A stretch of 64,000 nt of DNA from Dongshaea marina (GTDB taxonomy: Bacteria; Pseudomonadota; Gammaproteobacteria; Enterobacterales; Aeromonadaceae): the NCBI RefSeq assembly GCF_003072645.1, contig NZ_CP028897.1, forward strand, positions 1,191,658-1,255,657, read 5' to 3'. Below the pieces are notes generated by a model. The model worked only from the letters and a program-made list of their open reading frames with translations. It was not told the DNA's origin and searched no databases. The stretch's first letter is position 1, and the number at the start of each line of letters is the position of its first letter. Positions 40,731 to 50,047 of the stretch are shown piece by piece. Both the position numbers and the translations under genes were made by a program.

Positions 40731-40764
40731 GCTTTTGGCGACTGACTTTTATGGAGAGAGACAG

Positions 40765-41805
40765 ATGATAGAACAAGCGAATCCACTCGGGCTGTGTGGC
40801 ATCGAGTTTACCGAGTTTGCGGCCCCCAAGGCTGATTTTATCCACGAGATCTTTAGCGATTTTGGCTTTTCACTGCTCAGGCAGTTTCGGGGCAAGGATA
40901 TTCTCTACTATCAGCAAAACGATATTCACTTCTTGCTCAATCTGGAGCGAGAGGGGTTCTCCAGCGCCTTTGCCAAGGCCCATGGGCCAGCGATCTGCTC
41001 TATGGGATGGCGAGTAAAAGATGCCGACTATGCCTTTGAGCAGGCGGTGTTGCGTGGCGCGAAAGCTGCGGATGATTGCCGCAAGGATCTCCCTTATCCG
41101 GCCATCTATGGCATAGGGGATAGCCTCATCTACTTTATCGATAAATTTGCAGAGCGTGGAAGCATTTATGATGAGGATTTCGTGATGCTCGATGATCCCT
41201 GCCATGTTGAGGAGAAGGGATTTATCGAGGTCGATCACCTGACCAACAATGTCCATAAAGGCACCATGGATTATTGGGCGAATTTCTACAAAGAGATCTT
41301 TGGCTTTACCGAGATCCGCTATTTCGATATTCGGGGTCAGAAAACAGCGTTGGTCTCCTACGCCCTGCAATCCCCCTGTGGCAATTTCTGCATCCCGCTG
41401 AATCAGGGCAAGGATGATAAGAACAATCAGATCGATGAATATCTCGATGAGTATAAAGGCCCTGGGGTCCAGCACCTGGCGTTTCGCTCTCGGGACCTTT
41501 TGGATTCACTGGACAGGATGCAGGGAAGCAATATTGAGACCCTGGATATTCATGATGACTATTACCAGAGCGTATTCCAGAGAGTACCGAATGTGAGGCA
41601 GGACCACAGACGGATCCAGCAACATCAGGTGTTGGTGGATGGGGATGAAAAAGGTTACCTGCTGCAGATATTTACCCGCAACCTGTTTGGCCCGATCTTC
41701 ATCGAGCTTATTCAACGAGAGGCGCATCAGGGGTTTGGTGAGGGGAATTTTCAGGCCCTGTTTGAATCAATCGAGCGGGATCAGGAACGGCGCGGTGTGA
41801 TCTGA
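40765..41805 (+). CDS. hppD: 4-hydroxyphenylpyruvate dioxygenase
   Basis: 346 aa. Converts 4-hydroxyphenylpyruvate to homogentisate. Two VOC half-domains are seen. Iron ligands: His in FIEVDHLTNN, His in GVQHLAFRS, and Glu in GPIFIELIQRE. GGAGAGAG precedes the chosen ATG at 40765 (MIEQANPLGLCGIEF). An upstream in-frame start overlaps hmgA and adds 30 residues unlike the family. Same operon as hmgA. Confidence 0.95.
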   Translation: MIEQANPLGLCGIEFTEFAAPKADFIHEIFSDFGFSLLRQFRGKDILYYQQNDIHFLLNLEREGFSSAFAKAHGPAICSMGWRVKDADYAFEQAVLRGAKAADDCRKDLPYPAIYGIGDSLIYFIDKFAERGSIYDEDFVMLDDPCHVEEKGFIEVDHLTNNVHKGTMDYWANFYKEIFGFTEIRYFDIRGQKTALVSYALQSPCGNFCIPLNQGKDDKNNQIDEYLDEYKGPGVQHLAFRSRDLLDSLDRMQGSNIETLDIHDDYYQSVFQRVPNVRQDHRRIQQHQVLVDGDEKGYLLQIFTRNLFGPIFIELIQREAHQGFGEGNFQALFESIERDQERRGVI

Positions 41806-41868
41806 CAAGGTTCAGCCGAAACAGAGGTTATCGATTCATTTTTGTGGTATCTCAATAAAGGAAGTCTA

Positions 41869-42882
41869 ATGAAATTAGCCAGCTTAAAGGGAGGCCGGGA
41901 TGGCCAGTTAATCCTGGTCTCCAGGGATCTTAAATCAGCAGTTCATGTCGGACAGCTGGTGCCAAACCTGCAGACCGCTCTGGATGATTGGAGCCATTAT
42001 GAGCCTCAATTACAGGCGCTTTATCAGCAACTCAACACAGGCGAGCTCAGTGGTGCCTTTGCCTTTGATCCCAGGGCGTGCAGCTCTCCACTTCCCAGAG
42101 CTTATCAATGGGCCGATGGCAGTGCTTATGTTAATCATGTGGAGCTGGTGCGCCGGGCGCGTGGCGCCGAAGTTCCCGAGAGCTTTTACCAGGATCCCCT
42201 GATGTATCAGGGGGGCTCGGACAGCTTTATTGGCCCCTGTGATGATATCCCGCTGGGGAGTGAGGCGTGGGGAATCGACTTTGAGGGTGAAGTGGCTGTT
42301 ATCACCGATGATGTTCCCATGGGGACGACTGCACAGCAGGCGGGCCAGCATATCAAGCTGCTGATGCTGGTCAATGATGTCTCTTTGCGCGGACTGATAC
42401 CCTCTGAGCTACAAAAAGGCTTTGGCTTTTTTGTTTCTAAGCCATCGAGTGTGTTCTCCCCGGTTGCCGTGACTCCCGATGAGCTTGAGGATGCCTGGCA
42501 GGATTACAAGGTCCATCTGCCACTGAAGGTTGATTTTAACAATGAACCCTTTGGCAGGGCCGATGCCGGCAAGGATATGACTTTTGACTTTGCCGAGCTG
42601 GTATCCCATGCGGCCAAAACCCGTCCGCTGGGCGCTGGTGCCATCGTTGGCTCGGGGACAGTTTCAAATAAGCAGCCGGTCAATGCGGAGTCGGCGATCC
42701 ATAATGGGGGGATTGGCTACTCCTGCATCGCAGAGGTGCGGATGATAGAAACCATCTATTCCGGCAAGCCGAGCACCCCCTTCATGCGCTATGGCGACAG
42801 GGTGCGTATTGAGATGCGCAACGCCCGGAATGAGAGCATCTTCGGGGCAATTGATCAGCAAGTGGTCTCCTATTGCGAATAA
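41869..42882 (+). CDS. Fumarylacetoacetate hydrolase family protein
   Basis: 337 aa. The last step of tyrosine breakdown, splitting fumarylacetoacetate to fumarate and acetoacetate. It is the shorter bacterial type. The metal-binding FAH segments include SEAWGIDFEGEVAVITDDVP (acidic ligands), LMLVNDVSLRGLIPSEL, FFVSKPSSVFSPVAVTP and AGAIVGSGTVSNK. The start at 41869 has AAAGGAAG upstream; an earlier start adds nine residues. Operon with hppD. Confidence 0.9.
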   Translation: MKLASLKGGRDGQLILVSRDLKSAVHVGQLVPNLQTALDDWSHYEPQLQALYQQLNTGELSGAFAFDPRACSSPLPRAYQWADGSAYVNHVELVRRARGAEVPESFYQDPLMYQGGSDSFIGPCDDIPLGSEAWGIDFEGEVAVITDDVPMGTTAQQAGQHIKLLMLVNDVSLRGLIPSELQKGFGFFVSKPSSVFSPVAVTPDELEDAWQDYKVHLPLKVDFNNEPFGRADAGKDMTFDFAELVSHAAKTRPLGAGAIVGSGTVSNKQPVNAESAIHNGGIGYSCIAEVRMIETIYSGKPSTPFMRYGDRVRIEMRNARNESIFGAIDQQVVSYCE

Positions 42883-42994
42883 TCTTCAAGGCCCTCTTTA
42901 TATTCTTTGGCGTCCCCGGGGCGCCTTTTCCCGAAAGTGATAGCTATTTTGTCTTAAGGATGAGCCTGACTCGTCCCAATAAGGAAATGATTGG

Positions 42995-44232
42995 ATGAAG
43001 ACACTGTTAACCCGCTATGAAAACACCCCTTGTGAAATTGTCTTTGAATGGCATGACTCTCAGACCGAAGCCAAGGGGTGGATCGTCATCAACTCCCTGC
43101 GGGGCGGTGCCGCCGGTGGCGGCACCCGGATGCGTAAAGGGTTGGATCGCGCCGAGGTTGAGGCCCTGGCAAAGACGATGGAGATCAAGTTTACGGTGTC
43201 CGGTCCCGCCATTGGCGGGGCTAAATCAGGGATCGATTTTGATCCCAGTGATCCGCGCAAGTCCGGGGTGCTGGCGCGCTGGTATAAGGCGGTAGCGCCG
43301 ATTCTTAAGGCCTACTACGGGACGGGTGGGGATCTAAATGTTGATGAACTGCATGAGGTGATCCCCCTGACCGAGCAGTACGGCCTGTGGCATCCCCAGG
43401 AGGGGGTAGTCAATGGTCATTTTAACCCGACTGCCAGTGAGCAGATCCAGAAGGTTGGCCAGCTCAGGTTAGGGGTTTCAAAGATTGTCGAGGATAGCCG
43501 CTTTACTCCGGATGCGAGCCGTAAATACAAGGTTGCCGATCTCATCACGGGTTGGGGGGTTGCCGAGTCGATTCGTCACCATTACGCCCTCTATGGAGGG
43601 GAGCTTACAGGTAAGCGGGTGATTGTGCAGGGCTGGGGGAATGTGGGAGCCGCGGCTGCTTATTATCTTGCCAAACTCGGGGCAAGTCTGGTCGGGGTGA
43701 TCGATCGTGATGGGGGATCATTGAGTACCAGGGCTGCTCACAAGAGAAGGTTCAGGAGCTGTTTTTAAACAAGGACGGTAATCTCATCGCCAGTAAGGAT
43801 CGCCTCGGGTTTGCCGAGATGAACGAGAAGATCTGGGGTCTGGAGGCCGACATCTTCCTGCCTTGCGCGGCTTCCAAACTGGTGACTCGTGAACAGTTGG
43901 ATCGCCTGATCTCAGGAGGGCTGGAGCTCATCTCCTGTGGGGCCAATGTACCTTTTCGTGATGAGGAGATTTTCTACGGCCCTGTCTATGAATATGCCGA
44001 TCAAAAGGTAAGCGTGTTACCTGATTTTATCGCCAACTGTGGGATGGCTCGCGCCTTTGCTTATCTGATGCAAAGCGACATTGATATCTCAGATGAGGGG
44101 ATCTTTGGCGACGTGTCCGACACCATCTATCAGGCGCTGGCTCGTTGCGCTCGTCACTCACCCTCCAGGCAGGAGATCGCCAAGACGGCTTTTGAGCTTT
44201 CGCTGCAGTCCTTAGTCAATTACGAGCGATAA
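42995..44232 (+). CDS. Glu/Leu/Phe/Val dehydrogenase, frameshifted
   Basis: About 412 aa with one G added to the run at 43712-43716, restoring VIDRDGGIIEYQG. NAD-dependent oxidative deamination of an amino acid. The substrate region is GGAAGGGTRMRKG with the catalytic Lys of MEIKFTVSGPAIGGAKSGI, and the nucleotide-binding motif is VQGWGNVGAAAA. Its place in the cluster suggests it acts on phenylalanine/tyrosine or branched substrates and replaces an aminotransferase step; specificity cannot be read from sequence. 112 bp after the FAH-family gene. Confidence 0.88.
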
Positions 44233-44320
44233 GACAGTGCCCGGGAGGCATGGGTGAGGCTTTATTGGCTGAGCTGGCCGATGGCTTCCGGGATAGGAGA
44301 GAACCTCAGAGGGGAAGAAG

Positions 44321-44959
44321 ATGATTTTATACGGCTATTGGCGTTCCAGCGCGGCATACCGGGTGAGGATCGCCCTTAATTTAAAGGGGCTTAGTTATCA
44401 GCAGCGCAGCATCAACTTAGCTCAGGGGGAGCAGCATGATGCGGCATACAGGGAGCTTAATCCCCAGGGACTGGTTCCGGCCCTTGAGGATGGCGAGGTT
44501 CTGTTAACGCAATCGTCGGCCATCCTGGAGTACCTGGAGGAGAGCTACCCCCGGGAGCCTCTGTTACCCCGCGATCCTTTGGCCCGGGCCAGGGCCCGCG
44601 AAATCTCGGCTCTCATCGGCTGTGATATTCACCCTCTCAATAACCTCAGGGTTCTACAGTACCTGGAGGGCTCCTTAGGGATCTCTCCCGAGGGAAAGCT
44701 TGACTGGTATTTCCACTGGCTTGAAAAGGGTCTTGAGGTGATAGAGCACAAGGTCATGCCTGGCGGCCCCTATTGCCTGGGCCCACAGCTGTCACTGGCC
44801 GATCTCTATCTTATCCCTCAGCTATACAATGCGCGGCGCTTTGGTTTTGATCTTGAACGGTATCCTTATCTGACCCGGATCGAATCGAGTTGTAACCGGC
44901 TGGATGCCTTTGCCAATGCGATACCAGAGCAGCAGCAGGATGCACAGCTGGTGTCTTAA
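44321..44959 (+). CDS. maiA: Maleylacetoacetate isomerase
   Basis: 212 aa, a zeta-class glutathione transferase that isomerises maleylacetoacetate to fumarylacetoacetate. The active-site motif is YWRSSAAYRVRIALN (SSxxxR near 8-15), with PQGLVPALEDG and LTQSSAILEYLEE for glutathione binding, and the C-terminal domain has LSLADLYLIPQ. Full length. In the operon after the dehydrogenase, 88 bp downstream. Confidence 0.95.
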   Translation: MILYGYWRSSAAYRVRIALNLKGLSYQQRSINLAQGEQHDAAYRELNPQGLVPALEDGEVLLTQSSAILEYLEESYPREPLLPRDPLARARAREISALIGCDIHPLNNLRVLQYLEGSLGISPEGKLDWYFHWLEKGLEVIEHKVMPGGPYCLGPQLSLADLYLIPQLYNARRFGFDLERYPYLTRIESSCNRLDAFANAIPEQQQDAQLVS

Positions 44960-44999
44960 GTGGCCATCTTGTAACCCAATGATTTCAGGGAAGAGCCAT

Positions 45000-45802
45000 A
45001 TGTCTAAAGCGAGTAATTATGTTGCGAAAGAGCCGGATGAGAAGGGCCTTATCGCGTATACAGAGTCTGAAGATCAGATCTGGAGCTTTTTGATCACACG
45101 GCAGAACAGCCTGGTGGCAGAGCGGGCTTGCGATGAGTTTTTAGAGGGGTTAGATACGCTTAAGTTGCCGACTGAGCGAATTCCGCAGTTGGCTGAAATT
45201 AACCAGGTGCTGAGTCGCACCACGGGCTGGGGCGTTGCCAGAGTTCCGGCTCTCATCTCTTTTGAGTCTTTTTTTAAGCTGCTCGCCAATAAGAAATTTC
45301 CGGTTGCGACCTTCATTCGCTCCCGTGAAGAGCTCGACTATCTTCAGGAGCCGGATATATTTCATGAGATCTATGGCCACTGCCCGCTTCTGACCCATCC
45401 CTCTTTCGCTAAGTTCACTCATTGGTACGGACAACTGGGCCTGAATGCATCCCCAAAGAGCGTGCCTATCTTGCCCGTCTCTATTGGTTCACCGTTGAGT
45501 TCGGCTTGCTTAACTCCTCAAGAGGGCTAAGGATTTATGGTGGCGGGATCCTCTCCTCTGCATCCGAGACCCAGTCCTGCCTACAGAGCACTGGCGCAGT
45601 GCATCAGCCACTGGATATATTAGAAGCCCTGCGTACCCCATATCGGATCGATATTGTACAACCCGTCTATTTCGTGTTGGAGCAGTTAGCCGATCTCGAA
45701 AAATTTTGTAGTGGCGAGCTACTCTCTGAGGTCAATCGGGCGATGGCGCTTGGTTTGCGCACTCCGAGATTTGAAGCCGCCGAGCCAGTCACCAATTCAT
45801 GA
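45000..45802 (+). CDS. phhA: Phenylalanine 4-hydroxylase, frameshifted
   Basis: About 267 aa with one C added to the run at 45451-45454, restoring [21 protein letters not shown]. Tetrahydropterin-dependent conversion of phenylalanine to tyrosine. The iron ligands are two His in [14 protein letters not shown] and Glu in WFTVEFGL. It is a single-domain bacterial type without a regulatory domain. ATG at 45000 ([12 protein letters not shown]) with GGGAAGAG upstream. Directly followed by phhB, its cofactor-recycling partner. Confidence 0.94.
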
Positions 45803-45815
45803 TAAGGAGATAAAA

Positions 45816-46151
45816 ATGTCGTTAAACACCCAAGAATGTGAAGCTTGCAGAGTCGGGGCTCCCAAGGTGGATCGCAATGAACTCGATCAGTTCCTTCAGG
45901 AGTTGCCCGAGTGGAAGCTGGTGGTAAAAGAGGGGATAGAGCAGCTTGAGCGGGTTTATCGATTTAAGAATTTTCGCCAGGCCCTGGCCTTTACCAACAG
46001 GGTTGGCGAGATGGCCGAGCAGGAGGGGCATCACCCGGGCCTTTTGACCGAGTGGGGGAAGGTCACAGTAACCTGGTGGACCCACAGCATCCAGGGGCTG
46101 CATAAGAATGATTTTATCTGTGCGGCTAAGTGTGATCTGTTATTGGATTGA
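45816..46151 (+). CDS. phhB: Pterin-4a-carbinolamine dehydratase
   Basis: 111 aa. Regenerates the pterin cofactor used by PhhA. The family motif [28 protein letters not shown] contains the catalytic His residues and Trp. TAAGGAGATAAAA gives a strong ribosome-binding site. 92 bp of its 3' end (46045-46136) recur at 51023-51114 beyond an accessory island, so its present last codons (KCDLLLD) probably came with the inserted DNA. Confidence 0.95.
   Translation: MSLNTQECEACRVGAPKVDRNELDQFLQELPEWKLVVKEGIEQLERVYRFKNFRQALAFTNRVGEMAEQEGHHPGLLTEWGKVTVTWWTHSIQGLHKNDFICAAKCDLLLD
46045..46136 (+). repeat. Left copy of a 92-bp direct repeat (phhB 3' end)
   Basis: Identical to 51023-51114 at 91 of 92 positions, same orientation, 4978 bp apart. 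The two copies bound an AT-rich set of accessory genes. The position inside the 3' end of a housekeeping-type gene is typical of integration sites. Confidence 0.93.
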
Positions 46152-46163
46152 TGACTTCGGATG

Positions 46164-46193
46164 TGAGCCCACTTCGGATGAGTGTGGCTCACC
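46164..46193 (+). terminator. Hairpin downstream of phhB
   Basis: GTGAGCC-CACT pairs with AGTG-(T)-GGCTCAC around TCGGATG, 12 bp after the phhB stop. There is no T tract. From here to 46805 no gene is convincing; a 90-codon frame at 46356-46628 is Ser/Leu/Cys-rich and lacks a ribosome-binding site. Confidence 0.55.
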
Positions 46194-46805
46194 GATTTGT
46201 CTGGTTTTTATCCGGAGACAATAACCTGTCTTGTGGATGGATGCTCTTGCCCATCAAATGATTCAATTAAGCCAAATTATCTGGGCTAGATCATTTTTCG
46301 AACCATCGACACTCTCATATTTGGCTCTGTTTACGTTTCAGATTTGCTTCTGTAGTTGGCAAGTGTTTCAGCCCGCAAGCCTGCTCTACTCTTCTATTTG
46401 ACCTGCCTCTTCTCGCGACTAAGCTTTCTAATGGCTGCTCATCTTTGCTTTGCCAGTTTACCCCGCTCACTTCAGTGTTGCTTGAAATTAGCTCTAAAGA
46501 AACTTGAAATGAGCTTTGATAGTCTATACCATCAGTTTTCGAAAATTGATGAATCTCATGTTTTTGTCATGATCTGCTCCTGCCAAGGAGGGGATAGGAG
46601 ACGACGTAGCCCGGGTGGAACAAGATAGTTGTTAGGACATCAGTCTGGAAGAAGGGTAAGTATGGCAAGGTTACCAGCCCTTTAGCTTTGTTTAAATTTT
46701 CTTGTTGGTAGCCCAATAAGGTCGCTTTTTATGCGTGAAAGGTACTTGCAAGAATACCTAAATTGAACTTAAGTGAATTTGTAAAATTACACCTATAGAT
46801 AAAGG

Positions 46806-46991
46806 GTGAGGATGAAGATGAACAGCGTACCGAGTAAACAGCAAGAGCACTTTACTGAACACCCCGTTGTCATTGAGTTTATAAAAAGAATAGAGAAGGT
46901 CATGGATGAGGTTGTTCAGGGAAGGATGACGGTGAGTGAGGTGACTCACCGTTTTGAAACTATGAAAATGGATCTGTTCCAGCATACCTGA
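46806..46991 (+). CDS. Small protein of unknown function, 61 aa
   Basis: Not recognised. Mostly helical and charged (HPVVIEFIKRIEKVMDEVVQGRMTVSEVTHRFETMKMDLF). The start may be the GTG at 46806 or an ATG at 46812. It lies in the AT-rich island between the two phhB 3' copies. Its regular amphipathic pattern favours a real gene over chance, but support is modest. Confidence 0.4.
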   Translation: MRMKMNSVPSKQQEHFTEHPVVIEFIKRIEKVMDEVVQGRMTVSEVTHRFETMKMDLFQHT

Positions 46992-47122
46992 GACTTATAA
47001 TTTGCTTATCATTTATTGAACTAACATACGACTGTACTTTAGATTATATCAGGGTGGTTGATTAAGGAAATCTAATCAATATTTGATTGGATCTAATCGA
47101 TTTTTAATTCAGTGATTAAATA

Positions 47123-47350
47123 ATGAATTGGATTAAAGAAAAAGAGTTTGGATGCATTCGCATATCCGAATCAGGACTCGTTTATACAGATATACAAGAG
47201 AACTCCCCTGATATTATAGGGGATATTCATTATGTACAGGATCTAAATGTCTATTTGTATAAACCAAAATCAGACATTCGACTTGATGCACATGAACTCA
47301 AGTGTATTCATTTCATACTGTCTAACTTAAACCAAGAAGCTAATGGATAA
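47123..47350 (+). CDS. Small protein of unknown function, 75 aa
   Basis: Not recognised. It starts MNWIKEKEFGCIRISESGLVYT, is mixed alpha/beta in look, and has two Cys and no signal or membrane segment. It ends 11 bp before the SDR start, so the two may be cotranscribed. The DNA is very AT-rich. The ribosome-binding site is weak. Confidence 0.45.
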   Translation: MNWIKEKEFGCIRISESGLVYTDIQENSPDIIGDIHYVQDLNVYLYKPKSDIRLDAHELKCIHFILSNLNQEANG

Positions 47351-47361
47351 GGGAAATACCG

Positions 47362-48111
47362 ATGAGTGAATTTAAAGATAAGGTAGTTGTTATTACTGGT
47401 GGTTCAAGTGGTATCGGTCTGGAGACAGCGAAATTATTTCACAAAGAAGGTGCCCAGGTTGTAATCATGAGCAGAACAGCCGAAGCGTTAGATAAAGCTG
47501 CTGCTGAAATCGGCTCTAATGTCATGGCTTTGAAGGTTGATGTTGCCAGTGTTTACGATCTGGAGCAAGCAGCCGCAACCATTAAAGAGGTTTATGGTCG
47601 TGTTGATGTCCTGTTCTCAAGCGCGGGTATTGCCCCGATGCTACCGTTTGAAATGGTTTCAGAAGAAATATTTGATGCTGTAGTCAATGCAAACTTCAAA
47701 GGCGCGTTCTTTACAGTTCAAAAGATTTCACCGCTAATGCCAGAAGGATCTTCAATCATCCTTACCAGCTCAACGGTTGCGAGCACCGGGGTTCCTAACT
47801 TCTCTGTATACTCAGCTAGCAAAGCTGCCGTCCGCTCGCTTGGTAGAACTTTGACGAGTGATTTGGCATCTAAGAAGATCCGCGTTAATACTATTAGTCC
47901 CGGCCCAATTGAAACGCCAATGCTGGACAAAACAGGGTTAACCAAGGAGCAGATGAACGGCTTCAAAGAAATGGCGGTCACGCAAACCCCAGTAGGACGA
48001 TTTGGCTATCCGACCGACATTGCCGAGGCAGTCATGTTTTTTGCTTCTGAAAAGTCATCTTTCATAACTGGCGTAGAGTTGACCGTAGACGGCGGCAGAA
48101 CTCAAATTTAA
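47362..48111 (+). CDS. Short-chain dehydrogenase/reductase
   Basis: 249 aa classical SDR, cytosolic NAD(P)-dependent oxidoreductase. Cofactor motif TGGSSGIG (12-19), SSAG near 86-89 in place of NNAG, catalytic Ser near 136, Y150 and K154 in YSASK, and the C-terminal GVELTVDGGRTQ. The Arg at 38 after the second strand (MSRTA) suggests NADPH preference. Island cargo inside the phhB repeats, closed by its own terminator. Substrate unknown. Confidence 0.93.
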   Translation: MSEFKDKVVVITGGSSGIGLETAKLFHKEGAQVVIMSRTAEALDKAAAEIGSNVMALKVDVASVYDLEQAAATIKEVYGRVDVLFSSAGIAPMLPFEMVSEEIFDAVVNANFKGAFFTVQKISPLMPEGSSIILTSSTVASTGVPNFSVYSASKAAVRSLGRTLTSDLASKKIRVNTISPGPIETPMLDKTGLTKEQMNGFKEMAVTQTPVGRFGYPTDIAEAVMFFASEKSSFITGVELTVDGGRTQI

Positions 48112-48117
48112 CTATTT

Positions 48118-48143
48118 AGCCCCTTTTTATAAGGGGCTTTTTT
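48118..48143 (+). terminator. Rho-independent terminator after the SDR gene
   Basis: AGCCCCTT / AAGGGGCT stem with a short T-rich loop, followed by six T; 7 bp after the stop. Confidence 0.9.
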
Positions 48144-48153
48144 AGAGGTTTTT

Positions 48154-48657
48154 ATGAGAAAAATAGTGTTTTTTGCTGTTTGTGTTTTTGTGATTGCTGG
48201 GTTTTCATTTAATACGTTTGCGTCATCGAACAGCATTGTTTATGCTCGCTGCATTGACAAAGAGGGTCATTATATTTTCTGCCGTCAAGATAGTAGGACA
48301 AGTTATAGAAACATTCAACGCTTCATCATGCACGTCCACTGCCTTACTGGATTATGGAAAAAAGAGATAACGGTATCAATACCAGTTGGGGTTCAGAAAA
48401 CATACTCCAAGACAGGCGGGTTGAATCTATGTGATTCCATGAGATTTGATTACACGCATACAACATTTGATGATGCTAACGGGGAGCAATACGACACGGG
48501 AGCTAAAGATGATTATAGTTATGCTTACCATAATGTTCTGATGATGTGGGATGAACATGCGAGAGATGGTAAAGGATGTTGGAAGGATGCTAGCCATAAA
48601 GATAATGGTCATGTTTCTTTTACTGATAAATGTGTGACCGTATTAAATAAAGGTTAA
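48154..48657 (+). CDS. Secreted Cys-containing protein of unknown function, 167 aa
   Basis: Not recognised. The signal peptide is RKIVFFAVCVFVIAGFSFNTFA with cleavage before SSNS. The mature part (about 145 aa) has six Cys, suggesting disulfides in the periplasm or outside, and is rich in His, Asp and Tyr (DYTHTTFDDANGEQYD, AKDDYSYAYHN). AT-rich. Follows the SDR terminator directly, so it has its own or read-through transcription. Confidence 0.65.
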   Translation: MRKIVFFAVCVFVIAGFSFNTFASSNSIVYARCIDKEGHYIFCRQDSRTSYRNIQRFIMHVHCLTGLWKKEITVSIPVGVQKTYSKTGGLNLCDSMRFDYTHTTFDDANGEQYDTGAKDDYSYAYHNVLMMWDEHARDGKGCWKDASHKDNGHVSFTDKCVTVLNKG

Positions 48658-49026
48658 TTAAAATGGAGAGGATACTTGTAAGGAGGCTGGTATTCATATG
48701 AAAATAAATTCAAGTATTCGGTAAAGTAACAATAAAAGTTGGGACATTATGTAATCTTCCATTACCCATTGTAGCATCCAAATCTGAGATTGTCAGAGCG
48801 ATTAACTCAAGGGGAGAGCTCAAGTGGTGAGTGAAATAAGGACATGGGTGATGATTGATGTCCGTGCAACAGCAAAGTCTTACTATCTTACCTGAAGGCG
48901 TCATGCAGCAGAAGCGGAGAAGTTAGCTTGCCGCTAGCGATTAGTGTTGAAAAACTCCCCTATCAAGGCAAGCTCTTATAACAATCCCTGTAGTTAAGTG
49001 TTCAGGATGTAGCGAGTTCCTATTAG

Positions 49027-49124
49027 GATAATCTGTGAGTCATTTAGCCCGTTGGCGGCATGGATGCGGGCACCGAGCATACAGGATGTACTTGCTGTGT
49101 GGCGCATATGACTCATGGATTATT
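49027..49124 (+). repeat. 98-bp dispersed element with terminal inverted repeats, copy 2
   Basis: Matches the reverse complement of 4400-4497: GATAATCTGTGAGTCATTTAG at the left, the central CATGGATG, GAGCATACAGGATGTACTTGCTG, and CATGGATTAT at the right. The internal stem is less perfect than in copy 1. It lies in a gene-free stretch (48658-49473) inside the island; the rest of that stretch shows no gene. Confidence 0.8.
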
Positions 49125-49473
49125 AGAGCAAACTGATCACCTTTCTTTCATGATTGATAATACAGGATGATAGCGTCTCCTGTCTGGTTTGAGTCTGCTT
49201 TTAGAGCCTTAATCGTTCTGACTTTTTGCTTAGGACTGCTTCCTGACAGGTGCCTTGATGTATCCGGATGCTACACAGGGGTTCGTGAACGATTGAGATG
49301 GAGGATTGACATACTGCTTCACTATCATGAACTTCTACTTTAGTCTGTGAGGTTTTAGGACGGTGGATTATAATTCATCGTCAAATCCTACTTTAAAATA
49401 ACTTAAAATATGCAGTCTTTAGAGTGGGATTTACACCTTAGGTCAATAGAAAAACATAAAGTAGGAGTAGTAA

Positions 49474-50040
49474 GTGGATACTTTTTCTGACCGGTTGGCG
49501 GAAATGCTGGAGTTGCGGCACATGACACAGGCGGATCTCGCTAAAGCAGTCGGAGTGGGAACTGGGACTGTTTCGTATTGGATCAAAGGTGGGGCTAAAA
49601 AACCAGCTAAGTATCTACCTGCTATCTGTGCTGCCTTGCGTGTGACTGAGCTGTGGTTGGTTCATGGTGTGGGAGAGCCTGAAGGGGATGGAATCGAGCG
49701 AGTAGAGCAAGAGGTCCCTGTATCAGAGATAACGAATGATGGTTTTACAAGGCACGTTAGAATGCTTGATTACCAGAATTTGGAGCGGGATGGCGACTAT
49801 CAGGGGTATATGCTGGTTGACTCAGAGATCCTTCAGGTAGGGTCGGTGATCATTGTTGACAGAAGGAAGACGGGGTCGGGGCTATACCTGTGTTGCAACG
49901 GCAAGGAAGTCTTTTTATCCCAACGAAAAGATAAGATCACGAGGGCTAGCTGGCATCATATTACAGATCAAAAAGTAAACCTGAACAATCTTGAGATCCT
50001 TGGTTACGTTTGCGGGCTCATTAACAATAGAGAATGGTAA
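49474..50040 (+). CDS. Phage-type XRE/CI-like repressor
   Basis: 188 aa. The N-terminal helix-turn-helix is LAEMLELRHMTQADLAKAVGVGTGTVSYWIKGG (near 8-40). The C-terminal part (about 85-188) looks like the LexA/CI oligomerisation region (GYMLVDSEILQVGSVIIVDRR), but a Ser-Lys protease pair is not clear. GTG start with AGGAG at good spacing. It lies in the island and precedes the VUT transporter by 7 bp, so the two are probably cotranscribed. Confidence 0.82.
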   Translation: MDTFSDRLAEMLELRHMTQADLAKAVGVGTGTVSYWIKGGAKKPAKYLPAICAALRVTELWLVHGVGEPEGDGIERVEQEVPVSEITNDGFTRHVRMLDYQNLERDGDYQGYMLVDSEILQVGSVIIVDRRKTGSGLYLCCNGKEVFLSQRKDKITRASWHHITDQKVNLNNLEILGYVCGLINNREW

Positions 50041-50047
50041 ATGCGGT

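Noticed and set aside
40675-40764. Upstream start for hppD overlapping hmgA
   Set aside because: The extra 30 residues do not match the family, and a good ribosome-binding site precedes 40765.
35000-46000. Treating the frameshifted catabolic genes as true pseudogenes
   Set aside because: All share one missing base in a G/C run and keep full conserved domains on both sides, which favours consensus error over decay.
46356-46628. 90-codon frame after phhB
   Set aside because: No ribosome-binding site, and low-complexity Ser/Leu/Cys composition; likely non-coding.
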